The notes: a model not told the origin generated them from the sequence alone. Counted from the stretch's first letter, positions 42,296 through 51,843 are shown. The stretch is 64,000 nt of DNA from Pseudomonas putida (GCF_025905425.1 NZ_CP109603.1:1400001-1464000); one strand, 5' to 3'. Program-made: numbers and translations.

Positions 42296-44185
42296 ATGAC
42301 TTATCAGCACAGCTACGCCCATTCCATCGCCGACCCTGCCGCTTTCTGGGCCGAACAGGCCGCGCACCTGGCCTGGCATCGCAAACCTTCCCTGACCCTG
42401 CAGGAAAACCCTGACGGCACCCACCGCTGGTTTGCCGACGGCCGCCTGAACAGCTGCCACCTGGCCCTCGACCACCAGATCGAGCAGGGCCGTGGCGAGC
42501 AGTTGGCGCTGATCTATGACTCGCCTGTGACCGGTCAGCAACAGACGTACACCTACCGCCAATTGCGCGATGAGGTGGCACGCCTGGCGGGCCTGCTGCG
42601 GCAGTTGGGGGTGAGCCAAGGGGACGGGGTGATCATCTACATGCCCATGGTGCCTCAGGCCGCCATGGCCATGCTGGCGTGCGCGCGGATTGGCGCGGTG
42701 CATTCGGTGGTGTTTGGCGGTTTTGCCGCCAACGAGCTGGCCTTGCGCATCGATGATGCCCGGCCCACGTTGCTGCTTACTGCCTCCTGTGGCTTGGAAT
42801 TCGACCGGGTGATCGAATACAAGCCGTTGGTCGATCGCGCCCTGCAACTGGCCCGTCACCAGCCCCGCAATGTGCTGGTACTGCAACGGCCCCAGGCCCG
42901 CGCCCAACTGCAGCCAGGCCGTGACCTGGACTGGCTGCAGGCGCTGGCAACGGCCGAGCCGGTCGCCCCTGTCGAGCTGGATGCCGGTGACCCGCTGTAC
43001 ATCATGTACACCTCCGGCACCACCGGAAAGCCCAAGGGCATCGTGCGTGAAAACGGCGGCAACGCGGTCGCCCTGTGCTATGCCATGCGCCACATCTATG
43101 GCATGCAGGCAGGCGATGTGTGGTGGGGTATTTCCGACGTGGGCTGGGTGGTCGGCCATTCGCTGATCGTCTACGGGCCGTTGATGAGTGGCTGCACCAC
43201 CGTGTTTTACGAAGGCAAGCCGATACGCACCCCAGACGCCTCCGCCTACTGGCGCGTGGTCGAGCAGTACAAGGTTAACGCGTTGTTCTGCGCGCCGACC
43301 GCCATGCGTGCGATCCGCAAGGAAGACCCGGACGGTGAGCGGATCAAAGGGCACGACCTGAGCTCGCTGCGTCAGGTGTTCCTGGCCGGGGAAAAACTCG
43401 ATTCGAGTACCCATGAATGGCTGGAGCGGGTCAGCGGCAAGCCGGTGCACGATCATTGGTGGCAGACCGAGACCGGCTGGCCGGTCACTGCGCCCTGCGT
43501 CGGGCTGGAGGGTAGCGCGGCGCGACCGGGTTCAAGCAACCGTGCAGTGCCGGGGTACAACGTGCGTGTGCTGGACGATGACGGCCATTTGCTGGGGCCG
43601 AACCACCAGGGTTCGATTGTGATCGCGCTGCCGTTGCCGCCTGGTTGCAGCCAGACGCTGTGGGGGGATCACGAGCGCTACCTGCAGGCGTACCTGCGCA
43701 CCTACCCCGGCTATTACCACACCGGCGATGGTGGCTACCTGGACGATGACGGCTTCGTCTACATCATGGGGCGCACGGATGATGTGATCAACGTTTCCGG
43801 GCATCGCCTGTCCACCGGTGAGATGGAGGACCTGGTGGCGCGTCACCGGGCGGTGGCCGAGTGCGCGGTCATCGGCGTGCATGACGATATCAAGGGCCAG
43901 GTACCGCTGGCACTGGTGGTGCTCAAGGATGGCGAGGGCATTGCCGAATCGCAGCTGCTGGTGGACCTGGTGGGCAGTGTGCGCGAGGAAATCGGCGCGC
44001 TGGCGTGTTTCAACCGGGTGCGGTTGGTCAAGCGGTTGCCCAAGACCCGGTCGGGGAAAATTCTGCGGGCGGTGCTGCGCAAGATTGCCGATGGGCAGGA
44101 TTATGTGCCGCCGTCGACCTTGGATGATCCGGCGGTGCTGGGGGAGATCGAGGCGGTGTTGGCGGACCTGCCACGGGCGGGTTGA
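42296..44185 (+). CDS. prpE: Propionyl-CoA synthetase
   Basis: A 629-residue AMP-forming acyl-CoA synthetase of the acetyl/propionyl-CoA branch. Motifs: YTSGTTGKPKG (phosphate loop), WWQTETGWPV, YHTGDGGYLDDDG, and RLPKTRSGKILR, whose lysine is the catalytic and acetylation site. The N-terminal SIADPAAFWAEQAAHLAWHR is typical of PrpE. It activates propionate for the methylcitrate cycle encoded about 11-18 kb upstream, although it is not part of that operon. The start MTYQHSYAHS was chosen over an upstream in-frame start lacking similarity. No strong ribosome-binding site is visible. A REP couplet follows. Confidence 0.9.
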   Translation: MTYQHSYAHSIADPAAFWAEQAAHLAWHRKPSLTLQENPDGTHRWFADGRLNSCHLALDHQIEQGRGEQLALIYDSPVTGQQQTYTYRQLRDEVARLAGLLRQLGVSQGDGVIIYMPMVPQAAMAMLACARIGAVHSVVFGGFAANELALRIDDARPTLLLTASCGLEFDRVIEYKPLVDRALQLARHQPRNVLVLQRPQARAQLQPGRDLDWLQALATAEPVAPVELDAGDPLYIMYTSGTTGKPKGIVRENGGNAVALCYAMRHIYGMQAGDVWWGISDVGWVVGHSLIVYGPLMSGCTTVFYEGKPIRTPDASAYWRVVEQYKVNALFCAPTAMRAIRKEDPDGERIKGHDLSSLRQVFLAGEKLDSSTHEWLERVSGKPVHDHWWQTETGWPVTAPCVGLEGSAARPGSSNRAVPGYNVRVLDDDGHLLGPNHQGSIVIALPLPPGCSQTLWGDHERYLQAYLRTYPGYYHTGDGGYLDDDGFVYIMGRTDDVINVSGHRLSTGEMEDLVARHRAVAECAVIGVHDDIKGQVPLALVVLKDGEGIAESQLLVDLVGSVREEIGALACFNRVRLVKRLPKTRSGKILRAVLRKIADGQDYVPPSTLDDPAVLGEIEAVLADLPRAG

Positions 44186-44198
44186 TTGGGTGGCATTG

Positions 44199-44285
44199 AT
44201 GGCCCTTTCGCGGGGCATGCCCGCTCCCACGGGAATCCCTCGGTTTTCAGGTTCTGTGGGAGCGGGCTTGCCCCGCGAATGCGCC
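44199..44285. repeat. REP couplet between convergent prpE and zapE
   Basis: Left element about 44199-44230 (GGCCCTTTCGCGGGGCATGC then CCGCTCCCAC) and right element about 44254-44285 (CTGTGGGAGCGGGCTTGCCC then CGCGAATGCGCC). The left copy has one base change in the core. Confidence 0.9.
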
Positions 44286-44288
44286 AGT

Positions 44289-45440
44289 TCAGCCAATAAC
44301 GTACTCAGGCCCCACCTGATGCAACTGCCCCAACCGGCTGCGGGTGCGCATCAGGTCGGCAATCGCCCCGCCCAGGCTCTCGTCCAGCGGCCGTCGCCCG
44401 ATCACTGTCACCTGTTTGTCCTGGTCATACAGCACATCCACCAGGTTCACGAACCGCTGTTGCGCCGCCAGCGAACATTCCGACAAGTCGTCCAGCCCAT
44501 CGATGATCCACGTATCGTAATGCGCCGCCAGCGCCAGGTAATCAATCACAGCGGTTGGCTGCTCGCACAGGTCATCGAAGGCGAACATTAACTGCCGGCC
44601 CTCATGGGCCAGTGCGCGCAGGCTGCGTTTATTGATGTCCAGGGTGGTCGGCTGCGCACTCGGTACATTCAGCGCCTGTCGTTGCTGGGCAGTGCCGGGC
44701 CACACATAGTGCCCCTGGGTGAACCGCTGGTGCTCGCGGTTGGCCGGCAGGCTGCGAAAGTCAGTGTCGCCGCCAACTTCCAGTACTTGCATCCGCCCCT
44801 TGATCAGGCGGATCACCGGCAGAAAGCGTTCGTGGTACAGCGGGTTGGGCAGCAGCCCTTCAGGTGCGTAGTTCGACGTCACCAACAGGAATACCCCACG
44901 CTCGAACAGCGCGGTGAACAGCCGGGTGAGCAGCATGGCATCACCAATGTCATGCACATGGAATTCGTCGAAACACAGTACCCGGCACTGGCCCAGCAAC
45001 TCGTCCAGGGTTGCCCCCAGCGCGTCGTCCAGCGCCCGGTGGCGGTGCATGCCCTGGTGCAGGCGGGCAAAGAAATCATGGAAGTGCAGGCGCCGCTTGG
45101 CCTCTACCGGTACGGCCTGGAAAAAACCGTCGAGCAGCCAGCTTTTGCCACGGCCGACCGAGCCGTACAGGTACAGGCTGCGCGGTTGCCCCTGATCAAG
45201 CTGCGCCAATTGCTCGGCCATGCACTGGATGACCTGGCGCTGGCCGTCACTGAGCTGATAGCCACGGCTGCTGGCCTTGTCTTCGAACCAGGCCAGCAAT
45301 TCGCTCTCGGGGGCAGTGCTTGCGCGCAGGCGCTGGCCGAGCTGACGCAGCGGGGTAGGGATCCAGGCAGGCAAATCGATAGCTCCTTGGTCGATGGCGG
45401 TGCAGGGCGCAGCTTGCGCGAGGGGCGCCATTTTGACCAA
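44289..45440 (-). CDS. zapE: Cell-division protein ZapE (AFG1-like AAA ATPase)
   Basis: A 383-residue P-loop ATPase. Walker A is GSVGRGKS at 93-100 and Walker B is CFDEFHVHD at about 155-163. Sensor and family blocks are LVTSNYAPEGLLPNPLYHERFLP and FDDLCEQPTAVIDYLALAAHY. ZapE associates with the Z ring under stress in E. coli; its mitochondrial homologue AFG1/LACE1 assists protein turnover. The start may be the ATG at 45440 or the one three codons later (MAPL). Pseudomonads can carry two ZapE-like genes, so this may be a paralogue. Confidence 0.88.
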   Translation of the reverse strand: MVKMAPLAQAAPCTAIDQGAIDLPAWIPTPLRQLGQRLRASTAPESELLAWFEDKASSRGYQLSDGQRQVIQCMAEQLAQLDQGQPRSLYLYGSVGRGKSWLLDGFFQAVPVEAKRRLHFHDFFARLHQGMHRHRALDDALGATLDELLGQCRVLCFDEFHVHDIGDAMLLTRLFTALFERGVFLLVTSNYAPEGLLPNPLYHERFLPVIRLIKGRMQVLEVGGDTDFRSLPANREHQRFTQGHYVWPGTAQQRQALNVPSAQPTTLDINKRSLRALAHEGRQLMFAFDDLCEQPTAVIDYLALAAHYDTWIIDGLDDLSECSLAAQQRFVNLVDVLYDQDKQVTVIGRRPLDESLGGAIADLMRTRSRLGQLHQVGPEYVIG

Positions 45441-45579
45441 TAGAGAAAGCAGGGGGCAATGATCGCCTGACGAGATAGGTCGGCTGGCATTCAGCCTTTA
45501 CGTTCCGGTTGGCGCTGCGGCCTTGCCCGGGGGAAGGGACTAACTTGCTGTTTTAAAGCATTTTTTTTACATCGGGGGG

Positions 45580-45608
45580 TTCACAGACGCAAATAATGTT
45601 GTTAAAGT
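45580..45608 (+). promoter_or_regulatory. Candidate promoter of the tRNA-Gln gene
   Basis: TTCACA (45580-45585), 17 bp, TAAAGT (45603-45608), about 75 bp before the tRNA. A run of eight T (45562-45569) just upstream is a possible UP element. Confidence 0.45.
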
Positions 45609-45683
45609 GCCGCGCATTCCAAGACAACAACCCAGTTGTCACACAGTTGGAATTGTCAGGGCAGCATTAGCTGCATCCGATAC

Positions 45684-45758
45684 AGGGGCGTCGCCAAGCG
45701 GTAAGGCAGCAGGTTTTGATCCTGCCATGCGTTGGTTCGAATCCAGCCGCCCCTGCCA
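45684..45758 (+). tRNA. tRNA-Gln (anticodon UUG)
   Basis: 75 nt including encoded CCA. Acceptor arms AGGGGCG (45684-45690) and CGCCCCT (45748-45754) pair fully, with discriminator G and CCA at 45756-45758. The anticodon arm is GCAGG-TTTTGAT-CCTGC with anticodon TTG at 45716-45718. The T arm contains GGTTCGAATCC. The first acceptor base is A paired with T, whereas I would expect a U-A pair at this end in most tRNA-Gln. Confidence 0.95.
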
Positions 45759-45865
45759 TTTTCTGAATCAAACACTTATTTCTACTCGGTGCTTAGCAAG
45801 ATAAGCGCTGAGTTTTGTCGTTTCTGCCGTTTGTAACCCCGTCGCCGGCAAGCCGGCGAGTGGAA

Positions 45866-48253
45866 CTACACCTGGGCGCCCAACAAGTCACCCAGCACCC
45901 GCGCCAGTTCATCAGCCTGCACCGGCTTCTGAATCACCAGGCTACCCGGCAACTCCAGCCCTTCCAGTTCTGCGTAACCCGTCAGAAATACCACCGGCAA
46001 CCGCGGGTGCCGCTCGCGAGCGGCCAAGGCCAATTGCGCGCCGTTGAATTCGGGCATGGCGAAGTCGGTCAGCAGCAGGTCAATGCCGTCGTCGAGTAAC
46101 GCCAGGGCCTGCTCGCCACTGTGCGCCTGGCGTACCTGATAGCCATACTGGCGCAGCACATCGCCGAGCATGTCGCGAACCAGATGGTCGTCATCTACCA
46201 GCAGCACCGTGTGGTTGTGGCCATTGTCGCCGATCGGCTGGCCAGCCACGTGCGCCACCGGCTCGCTCTGCTCGTCACCCTTTACCGCGGGCAGGTACAC
46301 CGCCACCTGGGTGCCGCGCCCAGGCTCGGTATCGATACGCACGCCGCCGCCCGACTGCTTGGCAAAGCCAAACACCTGGGCCAGGCCAAGCCCCGAGCCC
46401 TTGCCGATGTCCTTGGTGGTGAAAAACGGCTCGAACACTTTGGCCAACACGTCTTCGCTCATGCCGCAGCCGGTATCGCGGATGCTCAGCATCACGTACT
46501 CGCCAGGGTCAGGGTCTTCCGGGCGCTGCGGGCGGGCCTCGATGTGGGTGTTGCGGGTGTAGAGGGTCAGTTGGCCACCGTCCGGCATGGCATCGCGGGC
46601 ATTGATCGCCAGGTTGAGGATGATCATCTCGGTCTGGGTCGGATCGGTCAGTGCCTGCCACAGGTGCTGGTCCAGGTCCAGGCGCACCGAAACGTTACCG
46701 CCAAGGGTGCGGCGCAGCAGCTCCTCAAGGCCGGCCAGGGTCCGGTTCAGGTTCAGTGGCACCGGTTCCAGGCGTTGGCGGCGGGAGAACGCCAATAGCT
46801 GCGAAGTCAGCTTGGCACCGCGTTCGCCGGCTTCGCGGATGTGCGTGAGGCGCGTGCGCGCTTTGTCCAGGTCGGCCTTGTTGAGGTCGCGTTCAAGGAA
46901 GCTGGCACCGGTCAGGATGACCGTCAGCAGGTTGTTGAAGTCGTGAGCCACACCAGCGGTCAGCTGGCCGACCGCTTCCAGGCGCTGCATCTGTTGCAGC
47001 GCTGCCTCGATACGTTCGCGTTCGGTGATTTGTTCACGCAGGCGGGTGTTGGCCTCGGCCAGCCCCAGCGCGGCCTCACGCTCGCTGGTGATGTCGCGGG
47101 CCACCACATACAACAGGGTGTCCTCCGGTACCACCACCCAGGACAGCCAGCGCTGTTGACCGCCGGCATGCAGGATGCGCCCGACAAAGCGCGCGCTGGT
47201 ACGGCCATGGGCGAGGGCGGCCAGTTCGGTGAGCAACAGCGCCTGATCAGGCTCGGGTAGCAGGTGCAGCAGCGAGGTCTGGCTCAGCCGCTCGCGAGAA
47301 AAGCCCAGGCTGGCTTCCCAGGCCGGGTTGAGCGCAACCGGGGTCAGGTCTTTGTTCAGCACCGCCAGCAAGTCCTGTGACAGCTCCCAGGCGCGGTCGC
47401 GTTCACGGGTACGGCGCTCGACCCGTTCACCGAGCATCTCGTTGAGTTGCTTGAGGGCCTGGGTCGCCTGGCGCTGGGCATGAATGTCCTGCAGTACGCC
47501 GGAAAAGCGCACGCATTGGCCATCGACGAACTGGCTCTGGCCGCTGCTGAGCAGCCAGCGGGGCTCCAGGCCGTTGGGTTGCGCGATACGGAACTCGACC
47601 CGGTAGTGGCCGTCGCTCTCGGGGCGCATGGCATGCTGCACGGCGTCGTGGACCATGGCCAGGTCTTCGGGGTAGATGCCGGCAAAGAACACGTCCAGGG
47701 TCATCTCGGTGCTGGTGGGCAGCCCGAACAAGGTCTTGCAGCGGTCGTCCCACAGCAGCAGGCCTTCCTGTGGGCGCAGGTCCCAGGTGCCCATGCCGGC
47801 GGCGTCGATGGCGATGCGGGCGCGCGCTTCCACATCTGCCAGCGCTTCTTCGGCGCGACGCCTGCGCTGGCGTTCCTGCACTTCGGTCAGCGCCCGGCGC
47901 ACGGCCTTGGGCAGCAGTGGCAGGTTTTTCTTCAGTACATAATCGGTGGCACCCAGGCGGATCATCTCCACTGCGTGCTCTTCGCCGTAGATACCGGAAA
48001 GGAAGATGAACGGGGTGTCCGGCGCCAGGCGCTGGGCAATGGCCAGCACGTCGGTACCGGACGAGCCGGGCAGCACGCAGTCGCAAAGGATCAGGTCGTA
48101 GTGAGCCTCACGCAGGGCGTGTTCGACACCGACATGGTCGAACACCAGGTGCGACTGGACGTGCAGCCCACTGCGCTCCAGGCGCAGCAAGGTCAGCTCG
48201 GCGTCCATCGAGCTGTCTTCGACCATCAGCAGTTTCAGCGGCGTTGGCAGCAT
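45866..48253 (-). CDS. Hybrid sensor histidine kinase with N- and C-terminal receiver domains
   Basis: A 795-residue soluble kinase. Order: receiver (about 5-125, phosphoacceptor D58 in LILCDCVLPG), PAS (about 140-262), PAS (about 290-395), coiled coil, HisKA with H437 in AGVAHDFNNLLTV, HATPase (NLAINARDAMPDGG, DTGCGMSED, GSGLGLAQVFGF) and a C-terminal receiver (about 675-795, aspartate in LLLTDFAMPE). It has no membrane segments. It begins 14 bp after the CheY-like gene, the third gene of an operon led by a bacteriophytochrome. The N-terminal receiver makes it a plausible recipient of phosphate from that photoreceptor. Output is unknown. Confidence 0.9.
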   Translation of the reverse strand: MLPTPLKLLMVEDSSMDAELTLLRLERSGLHVQSHLVFDHVGVEHALREAHYDLILCDCVLPGSSGTDVLAIAQRLAPDTPFIFLSGIYGEEHAVEMIRLGATDYVLKKNLPLLPKAVRRALTEVQERQRRRRAEEALADVEARARIAIDAAGMGTWDLRPQEGLLLWDDRCKTLFGLPTSTEMTLDVFFAGIYPEDLAMVHDAVQHAMRPESDGHYRVEFRIAQPNGLEPRWLLSSGQSQFVDGQCVRFSGVLQDIHAQRQATQALKQLNEMLGERVERRTRERDRAWELSQDLLAVLNKDLTPVALNPAWEASLGFSRERLSQTSLLHLLPEPDQALLLTELAALAHGRTSARFVGRILHAGGQQRWLSWVVVPEDTLLYVVARDITSEREAALGLAEANTRLREQITERERIEAALQQMQRLEAVGQLTAGVAHDFNNLLTVILTGASFLERDLNKADLDKARTRLTHIREAGERGAKLTSQLLAFSRRQRLEPVPLNLNRTLAGLEELLRRTLGGNVSVRLDLDQHLWQALTDPTQTEMIILNLAINARDAMPDGGQLTLYTRNTHIEARPQRPEDPDPGEYVMLSIRDTGCGMSEDVLAKVFEPFFTTKDIGKGSGLGLAQVFGFAKQSGGGVRIDTEPGRGTQVAVYLPAVKGDEQSEPVAHVAGQPIGDNGHNHTVLLVDDDHLVRDMLGDVLRQYGYQVRQAHSGEQALALLDDGIDLLLTDFAMPEFNGAQLALAARERHPRLPVVFLTGYAELEGLELPGSLVIQKPVQADELARVLGDLLGAQV

Positions 48254-48267
48254 CTTGGCGGTGGCCC

Positions 48268-48729
48268 TCAGTTGCTGCCGCGGCGGGTCAGACGCAGCGA
48301 GCCGGGTGGCGGTTCGTTGAGCACGGCCCAGAATACCCCCAGGTCGGAGATGGCGGCGACGAATTCCTTGAATTCCACGGGTTTGACCACGTAGGCATTA
48401 ACCCCCAGTTCGTAGGCGCGCAGCAGGTCGGGCTCCTCCCGCGACGACGTCAGCATCACCGTCGGGATGCTGCGCAGGTCAGGGGTGGCGCGTACTGCCT
48501 TGAGTACTTCCAGGCCATCGACCTTGGGCAATTTCAAGTCCAGCAACAGCACGGCGGGGTTGCCACCGTCGCGTTCGGCATAGGCATTGCGGCGCAACAG
48601 ATAGTCCAGCGCATCGGCGCCGTCACGCAGCACGATGACTTCGTTGGCCAACTGGCTGCGCTCCAGAGCCAGCAGCGTCAGCTCCAGGTCCCGGGGGTTG
48701 TCTTCTACCAGCAGGATGGGTTTGAGCAT
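48268..48729 (-). CDS. CheY-like single-domain response regulator
   Basis: A 153-residue receiver with no output domain. Acidic residues E9/D10 (LLVEDN), phosphoacceptor D64 (VLLLDLKLPKVDG), TSSRE and K117-type lysine in YVVKPVEFKEF are all present. It belongs to the Rcp1-like group that commonly follows phytochrome kinases, where it takes phosphate from the photoreceptor. It lies 15 bp after the bacteriophytochrome gene and 14 bp ahead of the hybrid kinase gene, so it probably links the two. Confidence 0.92.
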   Translation of the reverse strand: MLKPILLVEDNPRDLELTLLALERSQLANEVIVLRDGADALDYLLRRNAYAERDGGNPAVLLLDLKLPKVDGLEVLKAVRATPDLRSIPTVMLTSSREEPDLLRAYELGVNAYVVKPVEFKEFVAAISDLGVFWAVLNEPPPGSLRLTRRGSN

Positions 48730-48744
48730 GATGGTACAGGGGCC

Positions 48745-50997
48745 TCATGTAGTCGCGGCGGGGCGCGGGAGGGTGAAATGAAAACTGGCGCCCTGGTCGA
48801 TCTGGCCTTCGGCCCAGACGCGGCCGTCATGGCGCTCTATGATACGCCGCACGCTTGCCAGGCCGATCCCGGTGCCTTCGAAATCTTCCATGCGGTGCAG
48901 GCGCTGGAACACGCCGAACAGCTTGTTGGCGTAGGCCATGTCGAACCCCACGCCGTTGTCGCGGATGCACACCTCGACTTCGCCCTGGTGTTCCTGGGCG
49001 CGGATCGTGATGCGTGCGGGGTCGCGGCCGCGGGTGTACTTGATGGCATTGCTGATCAGGTTTTGCAGTGCCAGGTTGAGGAATGCAGGGTCGGCCATCA
49101 CCTTGGGCAAAGGGGCGATGTCCCAGACGATGTCGCGGCCCTGGTAGTCCGGTGCCAGCTCGGTGCGAATGGCGTCGACCAAGGCATTGAGGTCGACATC
49201 CGACAGGCGCAGGGCCGAGCGGCCCATTTGCGAGAAGTTCAACAGGTTGTCTACCAGGCTGCCGGCAAAATGCGCGGCTTCGCCAATATGCTGCAAAAAG
49301 CGCCGGCCGCGCTCGCTCAAGCCTTGGCCCTCGATCTCGCCAAGCAGCTCGGTGTAACCGGCGATATGCCGCAAGGGCGCACGCAGGTCGTGGGACACAC
49401 TGTAGGAGAAAGCCTCCAGTTCCTTGTTCGAGCGGCGCAGTTCGCCGGCCAGTTGCGCCAGCTCCTCGGCCTTGCGCAGGACGATGCCGAGCACGGCAGC
49501 GCGCAGCTCTAGCACGCCTTCAACGATCAACGGGTCCCACGGCTGGCAAAAACCGCGCACCTCCTCCTGCCAGCGCTCGAAGCTGTGCCGCGGGTCCAGC
49601 TGGCCCTGTGGGCCGACCTGTTTGCTCGGCTGCCCGGCCCAGTTCACGGTGCGCACGTGTTCTGGGCGGAACCACAGCAGGTAGTGCGAATGAATTTGTG
49701 AGATAGCCACCGCCAGCACACCACCCACATGGGCTGCCAGTTCGGGCAGCTCGTCGATGTCGCGGCGTACGTTGTCGCTGTGGAACACCGTGTCTTCACC
49801 GCGTCGGGCCAGCCAATGGACCAGCGCCGTGACTTGCGCTTGCGGTGGTGTCTTGCCGATCAGGTCGCAGCGGTCGGCCGAGATTACCGCGGCGCCGCTG
49901 GCGCCGGCGAACTGCAGCAGGACGTCGGGCAGGTCGAGCAGGCCGTCACTGACGCTGTCGCGGTCGGCCATCGACGAGATCAATCGCACGATGTGCTGGC
50001 GCAGGTCGAGCAATGTGCGCGTGCTGGCGTGGGACTCACGCGATTCGATCTGCAGCGACAACACGCTGGCCAGCAGTTCGCAGGCGGTGCGGGTGCGCAG
50101 GTCTACCGGGCGCGGTTGAGCGTGGTGGCAGGACACCAGCCCCCACAGCTGCCCGTCGACCACAATCGACAGCGACATTGACGCCAGGGTGCCCATGTTG
50201 CGCATGTATTGCAGGTGCACCGGCGACACGCTGCGCAGTGCAGCGAAGCTCATGTCCAGCGCCTTGCCGGTGCGAGGGTTGGTGGCGGGCAGCAGCTTGG
50301 AGGGCTGGTAGTTGGCGTCTTCGATCACGCGGATACGGTTGACCCGATACAGCTCGCGTGCCTGGCGCGGGATGTCCGAGGCGGGGAAGCACAGGCCCAG
50401 GTAGCTGGGGTAGCTTGGGTCGGCCACTTCGGCCAGCACTTGACCATTACCTTCGCTATCGAAGCGGTACGCCTTGACCCGGCCGAACCCGGTAATGCGC
50501 TTGAGTTGTTCCACCGACTGCTGCAGCAGCTCTTCAAGGCTGGCAGCCAGGTGCAGGCTGCCGACAAAGCTGCGCACCAGCGGGTAGTAGTCGCCTTGTT
50601 CCGCAAGGTCCGCAGGCACGCGCACGGGCTCGAACTCGATGATCAGCACCTGGTCGTGACGGTGGGCCAGCACCCGCAGCCTGTCACTGCAGGGGGCGCC
50701 ATGGCGCAGGCGCACGTCGCCGATATGAAAAGGAAAGCCCTCGTCGTCAGGCAGGCGCGCAAGGTGCGCGCGCATGTCGAAGGTGTCGCTGACCAGGCCG
50801 GCAAATGGGCAGCCCAGCAGTTCTGTGGCTGGCAGGCCCAGCCAGTGCTCGGCGTTTTCGCTGGCCTGGAGGATATGCAGGTCCGTTTCATCCAGCACCA
50901 GCAGAAACCCGTGGGGCTGAATGCTGCCAGGCACCTGGATCGGCTCCTGGGCACAGCGCTCTAAGGCCTCGGCGAGTGGCTTGTCTGCAGTCATCAA
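48745..50997 (-). CDS. bphP: Bacteriophytochrome histidine kinase
   Basis: A 750-residue red/far-red light receptor. PAS with biliverdin-attachment C15 (LERCAQEPIQVPGSIQPHG), GAF with PASDIPRQARELY and the histidine in SPVHLQYMRNMG, and PHY with the tongue motif DPRHSFERW. Then HisKA with H box SYSVSHDLRAPLRHI (near 530) and HATPase with NLISNAIKYTRG, DNGVGFDMAYANKLF and GTGIGLASVRRI. The cofactor is probably biliverdin IXalpha. The heme oxygenase bphO that often precedes bphP is absent here: the upstream neighbour is a divergent pilus operon. Biliverdin must come from an enzyme elsewhere. Confidence 0.94.
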   Translation of the reverse strand: MMTADKPLAEALERCAQEPIQVPGSIQPHGFLLVLDETDLHILQASENAEHWLGLPATELLGCPFAGLVSDTFDMRAHLARLPDDEGFPFHIGDVRLRHGAPCSDRLRVLAHRHDQVLIIEFEPVRVPADLAEQGDYYPLVRSFVGSLHLAASLEELLQQSVEQLKRITGFGRVKAYRFDSEGNGQVLAEVADPSYPSYLGLCFPASDIPRQARELYRVNRIRVIEDANYQPSKLLPATNPRTGKALDMSFAALRSVSPVHLQYMRNMGTLASMSLSIVVDGQLWGLVSCHHAQPRPVDLRTRTACELLASVLSLQIESRESHASTRTLLDLRQHIVRLISSMADRDSVSDGLLDLPDVLLQFAGASGAAVISADRCDLIGKTPPQAQVTALVHWLARRGEDTVFHSDNVRRDIDELPELAAHVGGVLAVAISQIHSHYLLWFRPEHVRTVNWAGQPSKQVGPQGQLDPRHSFERWQEEVRGFCQPWDPLIVEGVLELRAAVLGIVLRKAEELAQLAGELRRSNKELEAFSYSVSHDLRAPLRHIAGYTELLGEIEGQGLSERGRRFLQHIGEAAHFAGSLVDNLLNFSQMGRSALRLSDVDLNALVDAIRTELAPDYQGRDIVWDIAPLPKVMADPAFLNLALQNLISNAIKYTRGRDPARITIRAQEHQGEVEVCIRDNGVGFDMAYANKLFGVFQRLHRMEDFEGTGIGLASVRRIIERHDGRVWAEGQIDQGASFHFTLPRPAATT

Positions 50998-51287
50998 TGA
51001 AAACGCTCCTGTCCTGCCTGTCCATGTGTGCCGCTTGTGTCTGGTGCAGGACGATGGTTGGTCTGCACCGTACCAGAATGTCGGCTGATTTGCCGGCTCA
51101 TGGCCATTTGAGGCACTGTGCGACGAGGGGTTCGCTGACGTTGAAGATTTTTTCCTGGCAACTGTCGGCGTGGCTTGAAGTACGTGCTATCGCTTTATTG
51201 CTAATACAAAAAAATGGCTTGAGGCCATCACTGTTATTCCACCTCGCTGCTACGCTCAGGTCAGCACACAGCGACAAGGATTATCAA

Positions 51288-51815
51288 GTGACGGAACGCT
51301 TTTTGGCCGCGTTGTTGGGCCTGTTGTTTAGCGGCAGTGCCGTAGCCACGGACTTTCTCGTTGAAGTGCGGGTGCTGGTGCAGCGCGGCTGCCTGCTGGT
51401 CAACCAAACGCCGGATGCCGGGGCACAAGCGCTGGGTCGGATCGACCTGGGCAGTGCTGCGCGGCTGGATGGCCCAGGCGCGCCTTTGAGCGGTGCACTG
51501 TTCAGCCAGCGGCCGCCACGCCTGGAATGCAACCCCGACACGCCTTATCAGGTGCGGGTCGATGGCGGCCAGCACGGCGGCGCAGGTGAACTGCGATTTT
51601 TGGCCAGCGAAGACGCCACAGCCCGGCCCATTCCTTACCGCTTGTACCGTGACGCCGCCTGGCGCGAACCGCTGGCGGTCGATGTTGCGCACTCGGCGCG
51701 GGTACCGAGCAGCGGTTCCATCGAACTCCCGTTGTACGCCCGTATCGACACGTTGGCCTGGGTACCTCAGGCAGGCCTGTATGGCGACCTGCTCAAGATC
51801 ACGGTCACCTGGTAA
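51288..51815 (+). CDS. Spore-coat-U (SCPU) domain pilin-like protein, first of the pilus operon
   Basis: A 175-residue secreted protein. The GTG start has AAGGA seven bases upstream; the signal peptide ends near AVATDF (residue 21). Two cysteines (RGCLL and LECNPD) and a final beta strand LKITVTW are typical of Csu-type subunits assembled by donor-strand exchange. It is more divergent from the family than the others and may be a minor subunit. It is followed by further SCPU genes at 28-bp and smaller gaps. The 290 bp upstream hold the operon promoter, shared with divergent bphP; AATACAAAAAAATGG near 51209 is the only AT-rich part. Confidence 0.82.
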   Translation: MTERFLAALLGLLFSGSAVATDFLVEVRVLVQRGCLLVNQTPDAGAQALGRIDLGSAARLDGPGAPLSGALFSQRPPRLECNPDTPYQVRVDGGQHGGAGELRFLASEDATARPIPYRLYRDAAWREPLAVDVAHSARVPSSGSIELPLYARIDTLAWVPQAGLYGDLLKITVTW

Positions 51816-51843
51816 GGACACCCATGCACAAGGACGCGACGCC

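Noticed and set aside
50805..51287. An N-terminal extension of the first pilin-like gene
   Set aside because: It would overlap the divergent bphP start and place the signal peptide inside the protein. GTG 51288 has AAGGA and is followed directly by a signal sequence.
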